Source: an uncultured Fulvivirga sp. (lineage in GTDB: Bacteria > Bacteroidota > Bacteroidia > Cytophagales > Cyclobacteriaceae). From it: a DNA stretch of 64,000 nucleotides. Of this stretch, positions 9,301 through 18,940 are shown in pieces (the stretch's first letter is position 1; the number at the start of each line of letters is the position of its first letter). Below the pieces are notes generated by a model. The model was not told where the DNA came from. It made no database searches and saw only the letters and a program-made list of their open reading frames with translations. Location: NCBI GenBank assembly GCA_947500555.1, contig CANMSE010000003.1, positions 744,001 to 808,000 on the forward strand, in the 5' to 3' direction. The translations under genes were made by a program, and so were the position numbers.

Positions 9301-12300
9301 TGTTGTGATAGTCCAAGTAAGTGAAGAAATTACTCTAAATGGATCTTCCTCACCATTTCCAGCGGTCACTATTAACAATTCCAATACGACAGATCCTGGG
9401 TTCCATATAGAAATAGATGGTGTGAGAAGAAATTTTGTGACCGGATCTGGTAGTGGAATATATGCTACTGCTTTTAATCATTATCAAAATGATAATGTCA
9501 CTCGATCGGTTGGTGACCCTGCCGCTTCTACAATCACCTCAACTCGATTGCTACGGTTTGAAGGCTCTAATAGTGGCGAATGGGATGGCACAGAATCTCC
9601 TAGGTTATCCTATGTTATCAATGGCGGAATAGTTGATTTAGCAGGGAATCAAATGGCAACTACATTAGATAACTTATCTGTAAGTGGAGACTCCGATCCT
9701 CCCGAAATAAGTGGAGACATAGTGTTATTTCCTAACGGAACCAGTCCCGAAACAATTGAAATCACTTTCAATGAGATTATAAATCTAACAAATGGTGCAA
9801 GCGTTACAGGTTTTTCAATTGCCGATTTAAGTACAGTTACCTATGTTTCAGCTACAAATACAGTTCTTCTGACAAGTAACGCTAACGGTGTTTGGGATTT
9901 AACTGATGTAGTAACTTACACCAACGGAACAGGTAACGTGGAAGATGGTGCCGCTAATGAGTTAGCTTCAATAACCATCAACAGCACTGCTACCAGTGAC
10001 GATGTGAATGATCTGATTTATGAAACTGATCCTCCTGCATTAGTGACACTTACACTTGTGTCTAACAATACGCCAAATAACTTAGCCAATGGAGGTGATC
10101 AGGTTACACTGACATTTACGACAGATGATGGTCTCAATGTAGGTTCTATAAGCCTTTCTAACTTAAGAAGTGGTGGAACACTCATAGGTGATCAAACACA
10201 TACATTTTCCACCACTGGCACCAATGAGTACGCCACCACTTTTGGGATTGATGGAACAGATAATAATGGTACTTTCTCCTTTAATCTCACATTTAATGAT
10301 GAGGCAGGTAATGCAGTAGCTTCTACGGTAACCGCTTCTGATATTACGGGTGCAAATGTCGTTGTAGATAACACTTCTCCTACTGTTAACATTTCAAGTA
10401 ATGATCCAGATGCAATAGTTAGAAATGCTAATAATGTTTTGATTACCGCGACTTTTACAGAAGCAAATGACATTGATGAAGTCTCACCTCCTTCTATAAC
10501 TATTGGCACATTGGTGGTTAATGCTCCAATGACACTTAGTTCTAATCTTATATGGACATATAATTGGAATGTACCAGCGGGCAATGATGGTAATGTACCT
10601 GTATCAATTAGTGCAGCAGATGCAGCTGGTAATAACCTTGGAACACAATCGGGACAAACCAGTTTCCTAATAGATAATGTTATTCCCAATTTGAGTTTTA
10701 CTAATCTAGAAAATGGTACCCAATCTTCATTTGAAATTACTTTCAACGAAGAGCTTTCTTCTACAACAACGGCCATTACCAATGTTTCAAACTTATTGTC
10801 TTCTGCAGTAAATGACTTTGGTGGTAGCAATGATGCAATTGACGTATCTTCAGTGCCGGGCTCTGTTGTCTGGGATTTATCTACATCCACCTCCCCTGTC
10901 GCAACGATAACAATTCCAGCTTCAGATTTTGTATCTGGACAAATCGTGCGCATTAACTTCGTTAACGGAGTAGTTATGGATATAGCGGGGAATCCAATCA
11001 GTTCCGCCACTAACTTCGATGGAATAATAGTAGATACTACACCACCAGTTTTGGCGCCTGATGAAATGAGCCTTTCACTCAATGCGGGAGCGCCTGAAAC
11101 AATTCAGTTCTCAATAAATGAAGAACTAAATGTTCCAGAAGGCTTTGACTTTGGCTCTACAGTTTTTACTGTTAATACTGGTTCCGTAGCAACAGCTATC
11201 TACACAGGAAAGGGCTCAAGCAATACCATTACGCTCACAAGTACTTCAAACGGTATTTGGACAGCCGGAGTAACAACGGTCTCATATACAGCAGGAACAG
11301 GAGTGCAAAATCTTGCTGGGTTAAACTTAGCAACCATAACAAATAAGACCACCGTCCCTGCGGTTGAAGTTACTTTAACCGCAGGTGATATAGCCTTCAG
11401 TAGCTACAGTGAAGATGGTACTCAAACATTTTCTTTTGTTCTATTAAAAGACATAGCTGCTAATTCTGCTATTAAATTTACCGATAATGGGTGGAGGTCA
11501 GACAATGCATTTTCTACGAATGAAACTACATTAACTTGGACTGCCACTCAAGACTTATTTGCAGGTACAGAAATCAGTATAAGTGGACTGAGCGCCTCGG
11601 CTGGCTCTGTAACGGGAAATGCTCTGATTTTTAGTAATAATTTTGAAGGTGACCAGGTCCTTGCCTATCAAGGTAATGAATCAAATCCGACATTTCTTGC
11701 TGCTATTAACTGGAATGATTCCGATTGGTTTGTTACGCTAACATCTGCTTCCTGGTCTAGATCGGTTGTTCCAATAGGGCTTACTGACGGAGTTAATGCA
11801 TTGCATATGACTAATAGTGACCAAGACAATGCTGCTTACATATTCGGTAGCAATATTACTAGTGGGTCTGTCACAGCACTTAGAGCAGCATTAAATAACA
11901 ATAACAATTGGAACGATGATGAATCAGAATCAAATGTTACTTTTCCTACAGGAGACACTAATGTAACAGATCATAACGACCTGAATTATTCAATTCCACC
12001 AGATATTACTAGCCTTAACCCTGTAAATGGCGGTCGAGTAATTGCTTCAACTAATATTTTAAATATCACATTTGATGATAACATCACCCAGCTTGGTGAT
12101 TTATCAGGCGGAGGAGATGATCTACTTCTGAAGCTTGATGACGGATCCATAATAGGCGCTTTCGATATTACAAGTGCATCAATAAATGGTACAAACTCAA
12201 TATCGATTGATATAAGTAGTGTTGGTAGTTTAGCTACTAGTGCACAAAATGATGTAATCTATGAAGTAGATCTTTCTCGATGGGTTGTAAAAAATGCTGA

Positions 12301-15300
12301 TGGTAATCATAATTTTGCAATTACTGGAGATGGGGGTTCAGATCTTTTGGATTGGAAGTTCACCGCTGATGGTAGATTACCTACGGTAACTTCAATTACA
12401 AGAAAATCCGTAAGCAATCCGTCCATAGATGTTAATAATGTAATTTTTGAAGTTACTTTTAGTGAAAACGTTAATGGTATTACCACCAATGATTTCTCCA
12501 CTATTAATAATAATCTCATAGGCTCACCCTCCATAGCTAGTGTAAGTGCTGCTTCGGGTACAGTGTTTGATGTAGAAGTCACTGGTATTGACCTAAATCC
12601 TGCATTTGCTCTGGGATCGCTAGGTCTGGTAGTATTAAATACAAATGGCATTGCTGATGATGTAGGTAATGTACTAATTAATGGTACACCTTCTACTGAT
12701 CAGGGATTTCAAATTATTAATCCTACTCCCACTGATGATATAACCAATTTGTCCAGCCCGATTCAGAGTTCAACATCCATTACACTCAATTGGACAAATT
12801 CAACTAACGATCAAGTCGCTCACAGACACCTTATCTTAATTCAAGAACCTGGAGGGTCATTTCCTCCTTCACTAAACGATGGCGTTTTTATTGCCGATGA
12901 AGATTTCTCCGGAACCACTTTTACAACTGCCGGAATTCGTTCAGTAAATACGCTCGTTGGAGAATCCTCAAAGGAAATTGTTGGGCTTACATCTGGAACT
13001 AGTTATCAGTTTAGAATATATCCTTATACCAATGACGGCACTAATGTCTTATATCAGGATAATTCCCCTGGAAATACTACAGCTGTAACTACTACGGCTA
13101 CCACGGCTAGTATTACTAGTTTTAACGGATCTGCTATAGCCATACCATCCATAGCAGATACTCAACCAGAGGGATTTGTCGCTCTATCTTTTACAATAAC
13201 AGATGACCCTTCATTTAGTGCATTAGATAATATTCCAACTAGATTTACCGATTTAACAGTCAGCAGGGAATTAGTCAATGGGTTTGATGATCTGGGTGAT
13301 TGGACTGATGCACTTGAAGGTGCTGAACTTTATCATTCCGGAAGTGGCACTTTCGCTACTGGTTCTATAAGCCCAAACAACATTGTCTTTTCGAGTATTC
13401 CAAATGTTAGTAATACTGATCTTGGTTTTGTTTCATCTGAAGGTTCAAAAAGTTATACATTAAGGATATGGCTGAAAAACCCACTTTTAAATGGACTATC
13501 TGAGATAATTGATGGTCTTAATATTGTATTTGACATAGATGCCGATTCCGATGTGACACTTGAAAGTGCCTTACCTACGTCACAATTTGCACCAAGTGTA
13601 CGAGTAAACTCAGGAGAGACAAGGTCTGTAATTGAAGTTCAGGCAATCCAGTTTGTTTACAATGACAATGGTAATCCAATACTGCCTAATCAAGGTGGTA
13701 GGGAATTATTGAATTTCACAAATGGAACTGCCCCCTTTCCCGCATTTGAGGCTAGAGATGCTAATGGCAACTTGGATTTAACCTTTCTGCCCAGTACTTT
13801 AAATGTATTTGCTGGAAATGGAGTTTCTGGTCCCCCAATTACTATCAATAATAGTTTCATCAATGGTATTTTGGATCTATCAGCTTCGGAGTTTGGCCAA
13901 CCCTCAGGAAACACGTTAAATGAAACAAATGGTACTATTACAATCGAAAATACTGGCATTACACCGTCATCAAGTACATCAATTAACGTCATAGATACTG
14001 AGGTTATTGAGATTACAGATGGAGTAGATGACGGTGTTGTACCATTTCCGTCTAACGGTTTAAATAAAGTTCTTTTAGGGTTTCAAATGAGTGCACTTTC
14101 ATCAAATGGTTCTCTTCCAAACTTTGAAGGTGTTACTGTAAGGTTCAGAAGTACCGACCCTCTCGTTACCGATATCAATCTCGATTCCATTTATACGAAC
14201 ATTAGACTGTTTAGAAATTCCAACCCTAATTTTGTTGGAGCATTTAGTCTAACAAATCAGACCAACGCAACAGTAGGTCAGGATTTTGTTAATATTACTG
14301 GAATAAGTGAATTACTCGATAATGATGTTGTGGATCAAAACTTTTTTATTGTCGCAGATATAAGCTCTGATGCCGATATTGATAATGGTCAGATAGTTGC
14401 CTTCATTGATCCGGCAGATATTGTTATTTCACCCTTTTCGAATGATAATGTTTTTTTTAATACACCGCTAGTCGGTGATCCTTATTCATTTATAGATGCA
14501 TCTGATCCTGAAATTGCTCAAAATGGATTAACTCCTGCAAATCTTAATTTATCTACACCGACTACTACCGATTTCACAATCGAATTTACAGAGGGGGTAA
14601 GCCTCCTAAACCCAGGAGCCGTGGTACTTAGAAGAATAGATAATCCGTCTTTTATTGAACCATTAACATTGGACCCTGGAAACTCTCCGAGTAATTCTAA
14701 AAGTTTTACTTTCTTTTGGGATACCGATGGTAATGGATTAAACGATGCATTCGACCTGGAACTTGACCCAGAAGTTCAATACTATATAACAATACAGCCG
14801 GGTGCAGAGCCTGACGCTGGATTTGTAGATGAATCTGGCAGGTCTTTCGCAGGAATTATTGATAATTCACAATGGTTATTTCAAACTGCAGATGTAACTC
14901 CTCCAGTAATAGTTTCTTCAATTCCGGTAGGAAACAAGGACGATGAATCATTCACTTTTGAAGTTGAAATGAACGAAACGGGCGTTATCCGCTACGTGGT
15001 ATTAGACCATGATGATGGAGCTTATGTTACTCCTGTAACACCCGCTGATATACAATCGATAATTGATAATCCATCGGCATTTTCCTCCTACTATCTCAAT
15101 GATGGGGAAATCAATATTTCTGCGGGAGGTGTTCCACATATAGGATTTCAAAGTGGTCTTAGCAGTGGTCAGGATTTTGTGGTATTTGCCTATGCTTTAG
15201 ATGATGGTCTTTTACCATCCAACAATATCGCTAATTCACTTAATGATAACACAGGATCACCTGGATCATCATTGAGCACGGTGGGTCCGTTAAACCAAGC

Positions 15301-18300
15301 AATTTGTGTAGGTGAGTACCAATCACTTATTACGCCTATAATCATCAAAGAGACTGACGATAATCAGCTGTCTAATGGCACACTCACAATAGGTTTTGTA
15401 GGTGCTAATGCTACTCAGTTCGAATTTAATACTGATATACTAACCCCATATGATGATTCGGAAGGTGGGCTAACAATAGAATCTTTTAATTACAACTCTA
15501 ATCAATCGTTTACAATCGAATATTCTGCAACAAGCAACAGTGAACGTGAATTTTTACTTTTTGATGGACTGGAAGTTAAAGTTAAATCGACTGGTGCTAC
15601 GGGTATATTGGAATTAATAGGAAGTAATACTTCCTCTGCCGAAGTTGGAAATGACCCTTTTGACTTACCAATTGCCACATTTACTAGTTTTACAGTAAGC
15701 ACACCAGTGGATTTTGAGTTTTATGAGCAAATTACAACCATTGATGGTGGAGGAAATGAATCTGTTCAGTTAGTATTGATTGATAACAACTCAATTGGTA
15801 CAGCAGCTGAGAGAGTTCTATTGTTAGAAGACGCTTCACTTACTTTAGGTTCGAACATTTATGAAGGAAATGCAGTATTTCAGGATAATTCTGACGGAGC
15901 CTTCTATTTCTACCCTAATGTTGCCAATGTGGGAAGTTACGATGTCAACTTGACTCACATCACTGCAGAAGGTTGTTCTGTAACCGATGTACAGACTATT
16001 ACTGTTTTTGATTCGGAAAATGCGATCGAAGCACTTTTAGACAATTATTGCACATTTGAAGCCGCTGATATTGATAATGACTTTATTGTTATAAATCAAA
16101 CTCACAAACCTAATTTTATTCTTCGTTCATTATCAATAAATATTGATGAAATCGACCCATCTGAACAAGCTAATCTAAATGATATCTCCAGTATTTTGAT
16201 ACAAAATGGTAACGACTGGGAATTTTATTTCCATAAAGCTGCCAGAACTGACGCAGGCACCATCATAAATAGAGAAGGTACGGTAAGATTGAATTTCATA
16301 GGAACTTATCAAAGCATCTTCGATGCTTCATTTCAAGAATTTGAACAATCAGTAAATATTTCTGAAAATCCTCTAATTACTGATTTTAGTGCGCTGGCAA
16401 GTGTATCATCCGGCAATTCTACTGACTATTGTGAAGATGATGCAGAAATTACTTTATCTGGATCAATTAATACTTCATTTCATAGTAATAGAACCGAAAA
16501 CATTAATCTTGTTGATAATTCACTTTTTTCAACAATATCAGATTTTGGAACACTTATTGATGATGGAGCTGGAAGGGGCACAGTAGATCCTCAAGCTGTA
16601 AGCGATGAGCCAAATTTGGGAGATGGTACCTATACCTACCTCTACAAAATTAGAAATAATGTAACGACATGTTCAGATTCCACTACTCTTGTTATAAATA
16701 TTAATCCAAAACCTACGGCAAATTTCTCTTTATCCAATGCGTGTTTTGGTGAGGACGTCCAATTTACCAATGAATCAATTGGAACAGTAGTTAATAGTCA
16801 ATGGGAATTCGATGATGTTATCAGCCCTACTTCAAACTTAGAAAATCCGACTCATGCTTTTTCAAGTTCAGGTAATTTTGATGTAAACCTTCGTGTTTCC
16901 ACTAATGTCGGCTGTTTCGACATAGCAACTCAGACTGTTGAAGTTGGTGCTATCCCTCAAACTGAATTCAATTATACAGGAGTAAACACTTCTGATTCTT
17001 TCGAGTTTACAAGCACAACACCAGATCCAAGCGCATCTGGTACAGATAATATTGATAACTATTTCTGGGACTTTGGAGACGGTGATACTCGAAATACTGT
17101 AAGTGAAACGGTAAACAATAAAATATATAGTAACACATTTGTCGACTCTGTGAGATTAACAGTCACAACCACTCTGGATTGTGAATCGACTTTGGCAAAG
17201 CCTATCGCAGTACTGGATAAGTTCGACCCCATTACGACACCAAGTGAAGCATTTGAAAATGGCACCGAAGGTTGGCTGACACTTTCCCAAATCAACAACT
17301 CCTGGAGGCTATCTGATAATAATGCAGATATTGATCAAGATGGTAACACACTTTGGGTGACCAACCCCAACGACTCATACCTACCAAACGAGATCTCTTT
17401 TCTTTATAGTCCTACATTTGATTTCTCTAGCGTGGACAGACCTTTAGTATCTTTTGACGCCTATTGGGACATGGTCAATGGAGGGGTACTTCTTCAATAT
17501 TCGGTTGATAATTTGAACATTGCCGACCCTGCAAAAGAATGGTTGATATTAGGCACTTTGGAATCAGGTGAAGACTGGTACAATCGCACTGAACTTTCGC
17601 TACCTACCGTCACCACGGGTATTGCCTGGTCTGATAGTGTAGGCCTGGCAGAGCCACGTCACGTACTTGATCAAAGCATTGACGAATCCAATAGAGACAA
17701 CGTTAACTTCCGCTTTGCCTTCCTTTCTCAAGATGCAGACCCTCAGCGACCTGGCTTTGCTTTTGATAATTTTGTTATAGGGGAAAGAACAAGAACGGTT
17801 CTATTAGAAAACTTTACCAATACTTCCGGAAGTGCTGCTACAAGAGCAGAAAGTGACTTTCTAAAAACCTTTGATGTTGAGGATGATCTTGGTACCGTTT
17901 TGGTCAAAATAAATTATCATACTGATTTCCCGGGAGAAGACCCATTAAATGAAGCTAATAAGATAGACCCTAGTGCCAGGGCATTATTTTATGACATCAC
18001 TGAAACACCAACAGCTGTAATTGATGGAACTATAACTGACTCTGAAGGTCGCCCTTTTTCACAGTGGGGACAAACAAGTTTTGATCTTCGTTCGCTCATA
18101 CTCGCAGAGTTTGAAATAGATGTAACGGTAACGAGTACAGATGGCACCATAAATATCGAGGCAATTCCTACCCCTCAAAACAACAGTGTTTTAAACCAGG
18201 AACTGATCATAATGGCTGCGGTTCTAGAAAAGGAGGTATTGTTGAACGATTTAGGTGTTCCCTCAGTGCCTAGTGGCGAAACAGATTTTGAATTTGTTTT

Positions 18301-18784
18301 AAGAAAATTACTGCCAAACGCAGCCGGTGTGTTATTAAACACGGAAGGTGCAAGTTCTACGATTCCTATGGATCTGGTTTCTTTCTCCTGGACACCGAGT
18401 AACGTTGTTAGTCCATCGAACCTGGCAGTGGTCGTTGTTGTACAAGACCAAAACACGAAAGAAGTTTATCAATCCGAGTTACTGCTTGATATTCCAGACC
18501 CAGGCCCAGTAACAGGAATGGATAGCGATATTGCTGTGAACCTATTTAACTTCTACCCTAACCCGGCCAATGATAGACTAAATGTCTTATTAAGTGATGA
18601 ATTAGTTAATTCTACCCTAAGAATGTACGATAACTTCGGAAAAGTTGTCTATCAAAGAACTATTGAAGAAAGCACTTTTGATATAGGCATTAGAGACTAT
18701 GCTTCGGGGATGTATCACATTGAACTGTCTAATGACGACAACATATTGAGAAAAAGACTGATCATTAGTCATTCGGACAAGTAA
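6323..18784 (+). CDS. Giant T9SS-exported multi-Ig surface protein (4153 aa)
   Basis: Signal peptide at 1-26 (ends CIQAQ). Residues ~28-210 form a jellyroll-like anchor domain (HVEDFEDG). Then follow many bacterial Ig-like domains marked by D-AGN motifs (DAAGNTAT, DLAGNSD, DIAGNPIS), including three near-identical 106-residue copies at ~340-657. A distinct beta-domain lies near 1685-1870 (AGDIAFSSY... KFTDNGW), a fibronectin III-like domain at ~2134-2259, and two PKD domains at ~3462-3632. An Omp28-like region starts near 3822 (TVLLENFTNTSG). A type A T9SS sorting domain occupies ~4071-4153 (FYPNPANDRLNV). It should cross the outer membrane through T9SS and be surface-attached or released. 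I infer an adhesin or the extracellular arm of the upstream locus. No enzymatic domain was recognised. Confidence 0.88.
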   Translation: MKGFFQRFTFIPLVFFLFRGFCIQAQIHVEDFEDGVGYTAVEIDADADNFFQRKAANDAEIDQIANPVDGVEGTSLWAVGGLGSTESSLTIDDINISGYSSLNIDMLIAANEASVFEIADYLILEVDFDNSGSYTIVGAFYGVGNPDTRFRQDADLSGASANDNISFNLSEMLTNKNFTIAGTGTLLDIRIRVLNSQTQEQIVFDNIRLNGTLNESSFTPTDGSIIGPTLSNLSITYPENVVAGSAGTLTLTRTTGGAASKAWDIAVAGVGNAGDFSGFGTGTITLDLSNDGITIADGDVFEVDLDAGIFESAGGSPTAAIVGSTDWSFSIDGVAPVFSAVAPTTSSEVNSTQVSYTLDENLASGTITFTRTGGTADGSSPHVVNLTGGELTSGTKTDITLTNNPTLVDGTIYTVEFDGEDAAGNTATTVASTGVTYDFSDPTISAVAPTTGSFINGTEVSYTLDENLVSGTITFTRTGGTADGSSPHIVSLTGSELTSGTKTDITLTNDPALVDGTIYTIEFDGEDAAGNTATTVTSTGVTYDVTDPTISSVAPASSSTVNSTEVTYTLDENLASGTIIFTRTGGTADGSSPHTVILTGSELTSGTKTDITLTNDPTLVDGAIYTIEFDGTDPAGNTATTITSTNVTYDFTPPGVTNIERQSPTSSPTNADQVFWDITFDGVVSNVTADDFNVSGTTADIDQAIDQGGNVYRLRASGGNLAGLNATITLQLATTDIQDAAGNVLPNITPSATDERTFVIDNNGPASTATYSFNRIANGSVQTITLDFGESLTGTPQISINGSTSGNIVNSQPMSGGAQIWTYNAGSTWAVEETYTITVSTATDAAGNSIDTSPSNDTFVVDNTAPQATVNPGSNPIFTGNLVQVITVDYGEDMNTLGSGPTITFSGGAAFTSAGDGSWTDSDTWTETFNKTGAPQEISAVIAVVADGSGATDLAGNSDLGDDSPSFVVDTQRPTLGTPQYFPNAGASNDNRDVVIVQVSEEITLNGSSSPFPAVTINNSNTTDPGFHIEIDGVRRNFVTGSGSGIYATAFNHYQNDNVTRSVGDPAASTITSTRLLRFEGSNSGEWDGTESPRLSYVINGGIVDLAGNQMATTLDNLSVSGDSDPPEISGDIVLFPNGTSPETIEITFNEIINLTNGASVTGFSIADLSTVTYVSATNTVLLTSNANGVWDLTDVVTYTNGTGNVEDGAANELASITINSTATSDDVNDLIYETDPPALVTLTLVSNNTPNNLANGGDQVTLTFTTDDGLNVGSISLSNLRSGGTLIGDQTHTFSTTGTNEYATTFGIDGTDNNGTFSFNLTFNDEAGNAVASTVTASDITGANVVVDNTSPTVNISSNDPDAIVRNANNVLITATFTEANDIDEVSPPSITIGTLVVNAPMTLSSNLIWTYNWNVPAGNDGNVPVSISAADAAGNNLGTQSGQTSFLIDNVIPNLSFTNLENGTQSSFEITFNEELSSTTTAITNVSNLLSSAVNDFGGSNDAIDVSSVPGSVVWDLSTSTSPVATITIPASDFVSGQIVRINFVNGVVMDIAGNPISSATNFDGIIVDTTPPVLAPDEMSLSLNAGAPETIQFSINEELNVPEGFDFGSTVFTVNTGSVATAIYTGKGSSNTITLTSTSNGIWTAGVTTVSYTAGTGVQNLAGLNLATITNKTTVPAVEVTLTAGDIAFSSYSEDGTQTFSFVLLKDIAANSAIKFTDNGWRSDNAFSTNETTLTWTATQDLFAGTEISISGLSASAGSVTGNALIFSNNFEGDQVLAYQGNESNPTFLAAINWNDSDWFVTLTSASWSRSVVPIGLTDGVNALHMTNSDQDNAAYIFGSNITSGSVTALRAALNNNNNWNDDESESNVTFPTGDTNVTDHNDLNYSIPPDITSLNPVNGGRVIASTNILNITFDDNITQLGDLSGGGDDLLLKLDDGSIIGAFDITSASINGTNSISIDISSVGSLATSAQNDVIYEVDLSRWVVKNADGNHNFAITGDGGSDLLDWKFTADGRLPTVTSITRKSVSNPSIDVNNVIFEVTFSENVNGITTNDFSTINNNLIGSPSIASVSAASGTVFDVEVTGIDLNPAFALGSLGLVVLNTNGIADDVGNVLINGTPSTDQGFQIINPTPTDDITNLSSPIQSSTSITLNWTNSTNDQVAHRHLILIQEPGGSFPPSLNDGVFIADEDFSGTTFTTAGIRSVNTLVGESSKEIVGLTSGTSYQFRIYPYTNDGTNVLYQDNSPGNTTAVTTTATTASITSFNGSAIAIPSIADTQPEGFVALSFTITDDPSFSALDNIPTRFTDLTVSRELVNGFDDLGDWTDALEGAELYHSGSGTFATGSISPNNIVFSSIPNVSNTDLGFVSSEGSKSYTLRIWLKNPLLNGLSEIIDGLNIVFDIDADSDVTLESALPTSQFAPSVRVNSGETRSVIEVQAIQFVYNDNGNPILPNQGGRELLNFTNGTAPFPAFEARDANGNLDLTFLPSTLNVFAGNGVSGPPITINNSFINGILDLSASEFGQPSGNTLNETNGTITIENTGITPSSSTSINVIDTEVIEITDGVDDGVVPFPSNGLNKVLLGFQMSALSSNGSLPNFEGVTVRFRSTDPLVTDINLDSIYTNIRLFRNSNPNFVGAFSLTNQTNATVGQDFVNITGISELLDNDVVDQNFFIVADISSDADIDNGQIVAFIDPADIVISPFSNDNVFFNTPLVGDPYSFIDASDPEIAQNGLTPANLNLSTPTTTDFTIEFTEGVSLLNPGAVVLRRIDNPSFIEPLTLDPGNSPSNSKSFTFFWDTDGNGLNDAFDLELDPEVQYYITIQPGAEPDAGFVDESGRSFAGIIDNSQWLFQTADVTPPVIVSSIPVGNKDDESFTFEVEMNETGVIRYVVLDHDDGAYVTPVTPADIQSIIDNPSAFSSYYLNDGEINISAGGVPHIGFQSGLSSGQDFVVFAYALDDGLLPSNNIANSLNDNTGSPGSSLSTVGPLNQAICVGEYQSLITPIIIKETDDNQLSNGTLTIGFVGANATQFEFNTDILTPYDDSEGGLTIESFNYNSNQSFTIEYSATSNSEREFLLFDGLEVKVKSTGATGILELIGSNTSSAEVGNDPFDLPIATFTSFTVSTPVDFEFYEQITTIDGGGNESVQLVLIDNNSIGTAAERVLLLEDASLTLGSNIYEGNAVFQDNSDGAFYFYPNVANVGSYDVNLTHITAEGCSVTDVQTITVFDSENAIEALLDNYCTFEAADIDNDFIVINQTHKPNFILRSLSINIDEIDPSEQANLNDISSILIQNGNDWEFYFHKAARTDAGTIINREGTVRLNFIGTYQSIFDASFQEFEQSVNISENPLITDFSALASVSSGNSTDYCEDDAEITLSGSINTSFHSNRTENINLVDNSLFSTISDFGTLIDDGAGRGTVDPQAVSDEPNLGDGTYTYLYKIRNNVTTCSDSTTLVININPKPTANFSLSNACFGEDVQFTNESIGTVVNSQWEFDDVISPTSNLENPTHAFSSSGNFDVNLRVSTNVGCFDIATQTVEVGAIPQTEFNYTGVNTSDSFEFTSTTPDPSASGTDNIDNYFWDFGDGDTRNTVSETVNNKIYSNTFVDSVRLTVTTTLDCESTLAKPIAVLDKFDPITTPSEAFENGTEGWLTLSQINNSWRLSDNNADIDQDGNTLWVTNPNDSYLPNEISFLYSPTFDFSSVDRPLVSFDAYWDMVNGGVLLQYSVDNLNIADPAKEWLILGTLESGEDWYNRTELSLPTVTTGIAWSDSVGLAEPRHVLDQSIDESNRDNVNFRFAFLSQDADPQRPGFAFDNFVIGERTRTVLLENFTNTSGSAATRAESDFLKTFDVEDDLGTVLVKINYHTDFPGEDPLNEANKIDPSARALFYDITETPTAVIDGTITDSEGRPFSQWGQTSFDLRSLILAEFEIDVTVTSTDGTINIEAIPTPQNNSVLNQELIIMAAVLEKEVLLNDLGVPSVPSGETDFEFVLRKLLPNAAGVLLNTEGASSTIPMDLVSFSWTPSNVVSPSNLAVVVVVQDQNTKEVYQSELLLDIPDPGPVTGMDSDIAVNLFNFYPNPANDRLNVLLSDELVNSTLRMYDNFGKVVYQRTIEESTFDIGIRDYASGMYHIELSNDDNILRKRLIISHSDK
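7341..8294 (+). repeat. Three tandem 318-bp coding repeats (Ig-like domains)
   Basis: The segment starting CTGTTGCTCC at 7341 recurs at 7659 and, as CTGTCGCTCC, at 7977, an exact 318-bp (106-codon) period. Long stretches are identical or nearly so between copies, for example around GGTACAGCAGATGG and TTTGATGG. The encoded domains share YTLDEN, FTRTGGTADGSSPH and LVDGTIYT. Neighbouring Ig-like domains of the same protein are much more divergent, so these copies are recent duplications or are homogenised by recombination. Confidence 0.9.
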
Positions 18785-18786
18785 CT

Positions 18787-18819
18787 ATTCACCGTATGAC
18801 TCTAAGTCACACGGTGAAT
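18787..18819. repeat. Hairpin just after the giant gene
   Basis: ATTCACCGT (18787-18795) pairs with ACGGTGAAT (18811-18819), and the inner ATGACT/AGTCA extends the stem. It begins 3 nt after the stop codon. No T-run follows, so it is not a canonical intrinsic terminator. It may act as an mRNA 3' stabiliser or be part of the palindromic repeat that follows. Confidence 0.55.
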
Positions 18820-18842
18820 CTGGTATAGTAATTATTTTCTTA

Positions 18843-18923
18843 GACTCTTCATACCAGATGGTCTGGATTCAGAGTGACGAACTAATTTAATCTCGTCACT
18901 CTGAACGTGTAGCCTGAAGAGTC
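18843..18923. repeat. Nested inverted repeat, REP-like intergenic element
   Basis: An inner 13-bp perfect inverted repeat, TTCAGAGTGACGA (18868-18880) and TCGTCACTCTGAA (18893-18905), is enclosed by GACTCTTCA (18843-18851) and TGAAGAGTC (18915-18923). The right half, GTCACTCTGAACGTGT followed by TGAAGAGTCCCC, resembles the dispersed CGTCATTCTGAGCG...GAAGAATCTC palindromes I know from many Bacteroidota genomes. This is the only copy I see in the window. It separates convergent genes (giant protein and the minus-strand 18941 gene). Confidence 0.6.
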
Positions 18924-18940
18924 CCCGCAATCTCTAAGTT

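Noticed and set aside
10192..11082. 296-codon open frame on the minus strand inside the giant gene
   Set aside because: It is antisense to a strong signal-peptide-to-sorting-domain reading frame, has no recognisable domain, and several similar shadows occur along the Ser/Thr-rich gene.
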